From Ophiura sarsii (taxonomy: Eukaryota; Echinodermata; Ophiuroidea; Amphilepidida; Ophiuridae), in the NCBI GenBank assembly GCA_035610835.1, contig CM069448.1, positions 3,100,001-3,164,000 of the forward strand: DNA of 64,000 bases, read 5' to 3'. Position 1 is the stretch's first letter. Each line of letters begins with the position of its first letter. The notes under the pieces were generated by a model. That model saw nothing but the letters and a program-made list of their open reading frames with translations. It had not been told where the DNA came from and did no database searches. Made by a program: the position numbers and the translations under genes. This document shows positions 62,896 to 64,000 of the stretch, piece by piece.

Positions 62896-64000
62896 GGATG
62901 ACCTTTCATGTAGAATAGAAAATTTCAACAAAATTATGATAAAAGAGCGGTCGAAGATGTCCGTGGCCCAAAGATGCCCAATGGTTGGGCGTTCTTTAAA
63001 AGCGGTCCTATTTAGGTGCAGTGGACCCTGTTGTGCGTAACCGCCCAGAGCGGAGCAAGTTATATAGAGCCCCGCAGGGTTCCGGAAGATACATTAATCG
63101 AAGTCACAATGAATGCTATCTTCATCAGTAAATGACACACCCGTGCATTTGCAAGTTTTGTGATTTCATAATGGTTTAAATGTGTTGTTGTGTCAAAAAT
63201 AAGCGTCCAACAAAATTATGATAAAAGAGCGGTCGAAGATGCCCGTGGCCCAAAGATGCCCAATTCCAATTTCGATTCAATGAGAGTTAAGATGGAGACA
63301 TTGATAATGGTTTAAATATGTTGTGTCAAAAATAAGCGCCCAACAAAATTATGATAAAAGAGCGGTCGAAGATGCCCGTGGCCCAAATATGCCCGTGGCC
63401 CAAAGATGCCCAATGGTGGGGCGTTCTTTAAAAGCGGTCCTAGGTGCAGTGGACCCTGTTGTGCGTAACCGCCCAGAGCGGAGCATGTTTATATAGAGCC
63501 CCGCAGGGTTCCGGAAGATACACTAATCGAAGTCACAATGAATGCCATCTTTATCAGTAGATGACATTCTGTGGACATACTGTTCATCAAATCTTGAAAA
63601 TGTCCGACTTCCCCACCCACCCGTTCACGCTTTTTGGAGTTAATCAGACGGTGGTGGACATGTCAGACATTTACTTGGTGAATTTCAAGATGTTACTAAC
63701 ACACCGTTTGATAGTATCAAGTGACAGGTTTGGCATAATAGATTATGGGTCGTTCTTTAAACGCCCCAATCAAACTATGAGCCCTCTAAAATGCATGGTG
63801 GTAAAACCACCGATATAGTTTGTGTACTACTCAATGGGTACAGTTCACAGCATCTTGTGCGTCTAAAATAAGAACCATTAGAGCTATGCAACTCAAACTT
63901 TGGAACACGACTTTTTTAAGGATGACCTTTCATGTAGAATAGAAAATTTCAACAAAATTATGATAAAAGAGCGGTCGAAGATGTCCGTGGCCCAAAGATG
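62541..64000 (+). repeat. 1,022-bp tandem duplication, runs off the window
   Basis: GACATTCTGTGGACATACT starts at 62541 and 63563 (offset 1,022). Inside each unit ATTATGATAAAAGAGCGGTC and GTGGCCCAAAGATGCCCAA recur as shorter direct repeats (62936, 63215, 63349, 63958). CCGCCCAGAGCGGAGCA and GCCCCGCAGGGTTCCGGAAG occur once per unit. The right copy is cut by the window end, and a further partial copy opens the window at 1-127. No transposase, tRNA head or terminal inverted repeat is visible. Confidence 0.9.

Noticed and set aside
62533..63818. Conserved gene pair (two similar ORFs)
   Set aside because: The DNA of the two copies is almost identical outside the frames too, and the second copy is frameshifted, so similarity reflects a recent duplication.

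Overview
The window reads as nuclear DNA of a marine invertebrate animal. Intron-sized AT-rich spacers, LINE, SINE, Tc1/mariner, hAT, DIRS and IS3-like integrase remnants, tRNA-headed SINEs, minisatellite arrays and eukaryotic gene structure rule out a prokaryote. The only host-type protein gene that is close to intact is a leucine-rich-repeat G-protein-coupled receptor of the LGR/relaxin-receptor type in a single-exon layout. Expanded families of such genes are known from sea urchins and other invertebrate deuterostomes, so an echinoderm or hemichordate-like source is my best guess. This is inference and not proven by the sequence.

Layout. 1-2.2 kb: part of a dispersed 1 kb repeat, a MITE, and copy A of a duplicated segment (copy B is at 46.0-48.9 kb). 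2.3-3.8 kb: nested foldback DNA and a tRNA-derived SINE. 3.86-9.32 kb: a 5.4 kb satellite of ~23-bp units. 10.0-13.4 kb: the LRR-GPCR, split by one frameshift in transmembrane helix 1. 13.6-18.8 kb: foldback and TTAA-type non-autonomous transposons, one carrying a LINE reverse-transcriptase box in each arm. 18.8-21.8 kb: a Penelope-like fragment, then a local tandem duplication whose first copy later received a SINE and a LINE. 21.8-22.9 kb: an 83-bp satellite. 23.3-27.5 kb: a perfect palindromic MITE, a SINE and an almost full-length but frame-broken RTE-type LINE. 28-35 kb: MITEs, an Hsp70 exon fragment, a Tc1 transposase fragment, DIRS-like fragments and a tRNA-Asn-like gene. 35-46 kb: mostly spacer with short tandem repeats and MITEs. 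46-51.3 kb: duplicated segment copy B with a TA-flanked 1.7 kb transposon (itself holding a LINE end), a 53-bp repeat and a ~92-bp satellite. 51.6-57 kb: a hAT-type MITE, an intact IS3-like DDE integrase/transposase ORF, a degraded LINE and two TTAA MITEs. 57.2-59.25 kb: a nearly perfect 77-bp satellite. 59.3-64 kb: LINE ends, a foldback element, a CpG-rich array built on a short near-palindrome, and a 1,022-bp tandem duplication whose unit also appears at the first base of the window.

The region is an accessory, transposon-dense landscape and not an operon-like or pathway cluster. Its value lies in the stratigraphy. Paralogous empty sites give exact insertion boundaries and target-site duplications for several elements. 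I see no convincing new multi-gene system. The two coding items most worth attention are the frameshifted LRR-GPCR (10.0-13.4 kb) and the intact integrase ORF (53.8-55.0 kb). Another striking property is the number of long pure G/C homopolymers (13 runs of 12-37 nt).
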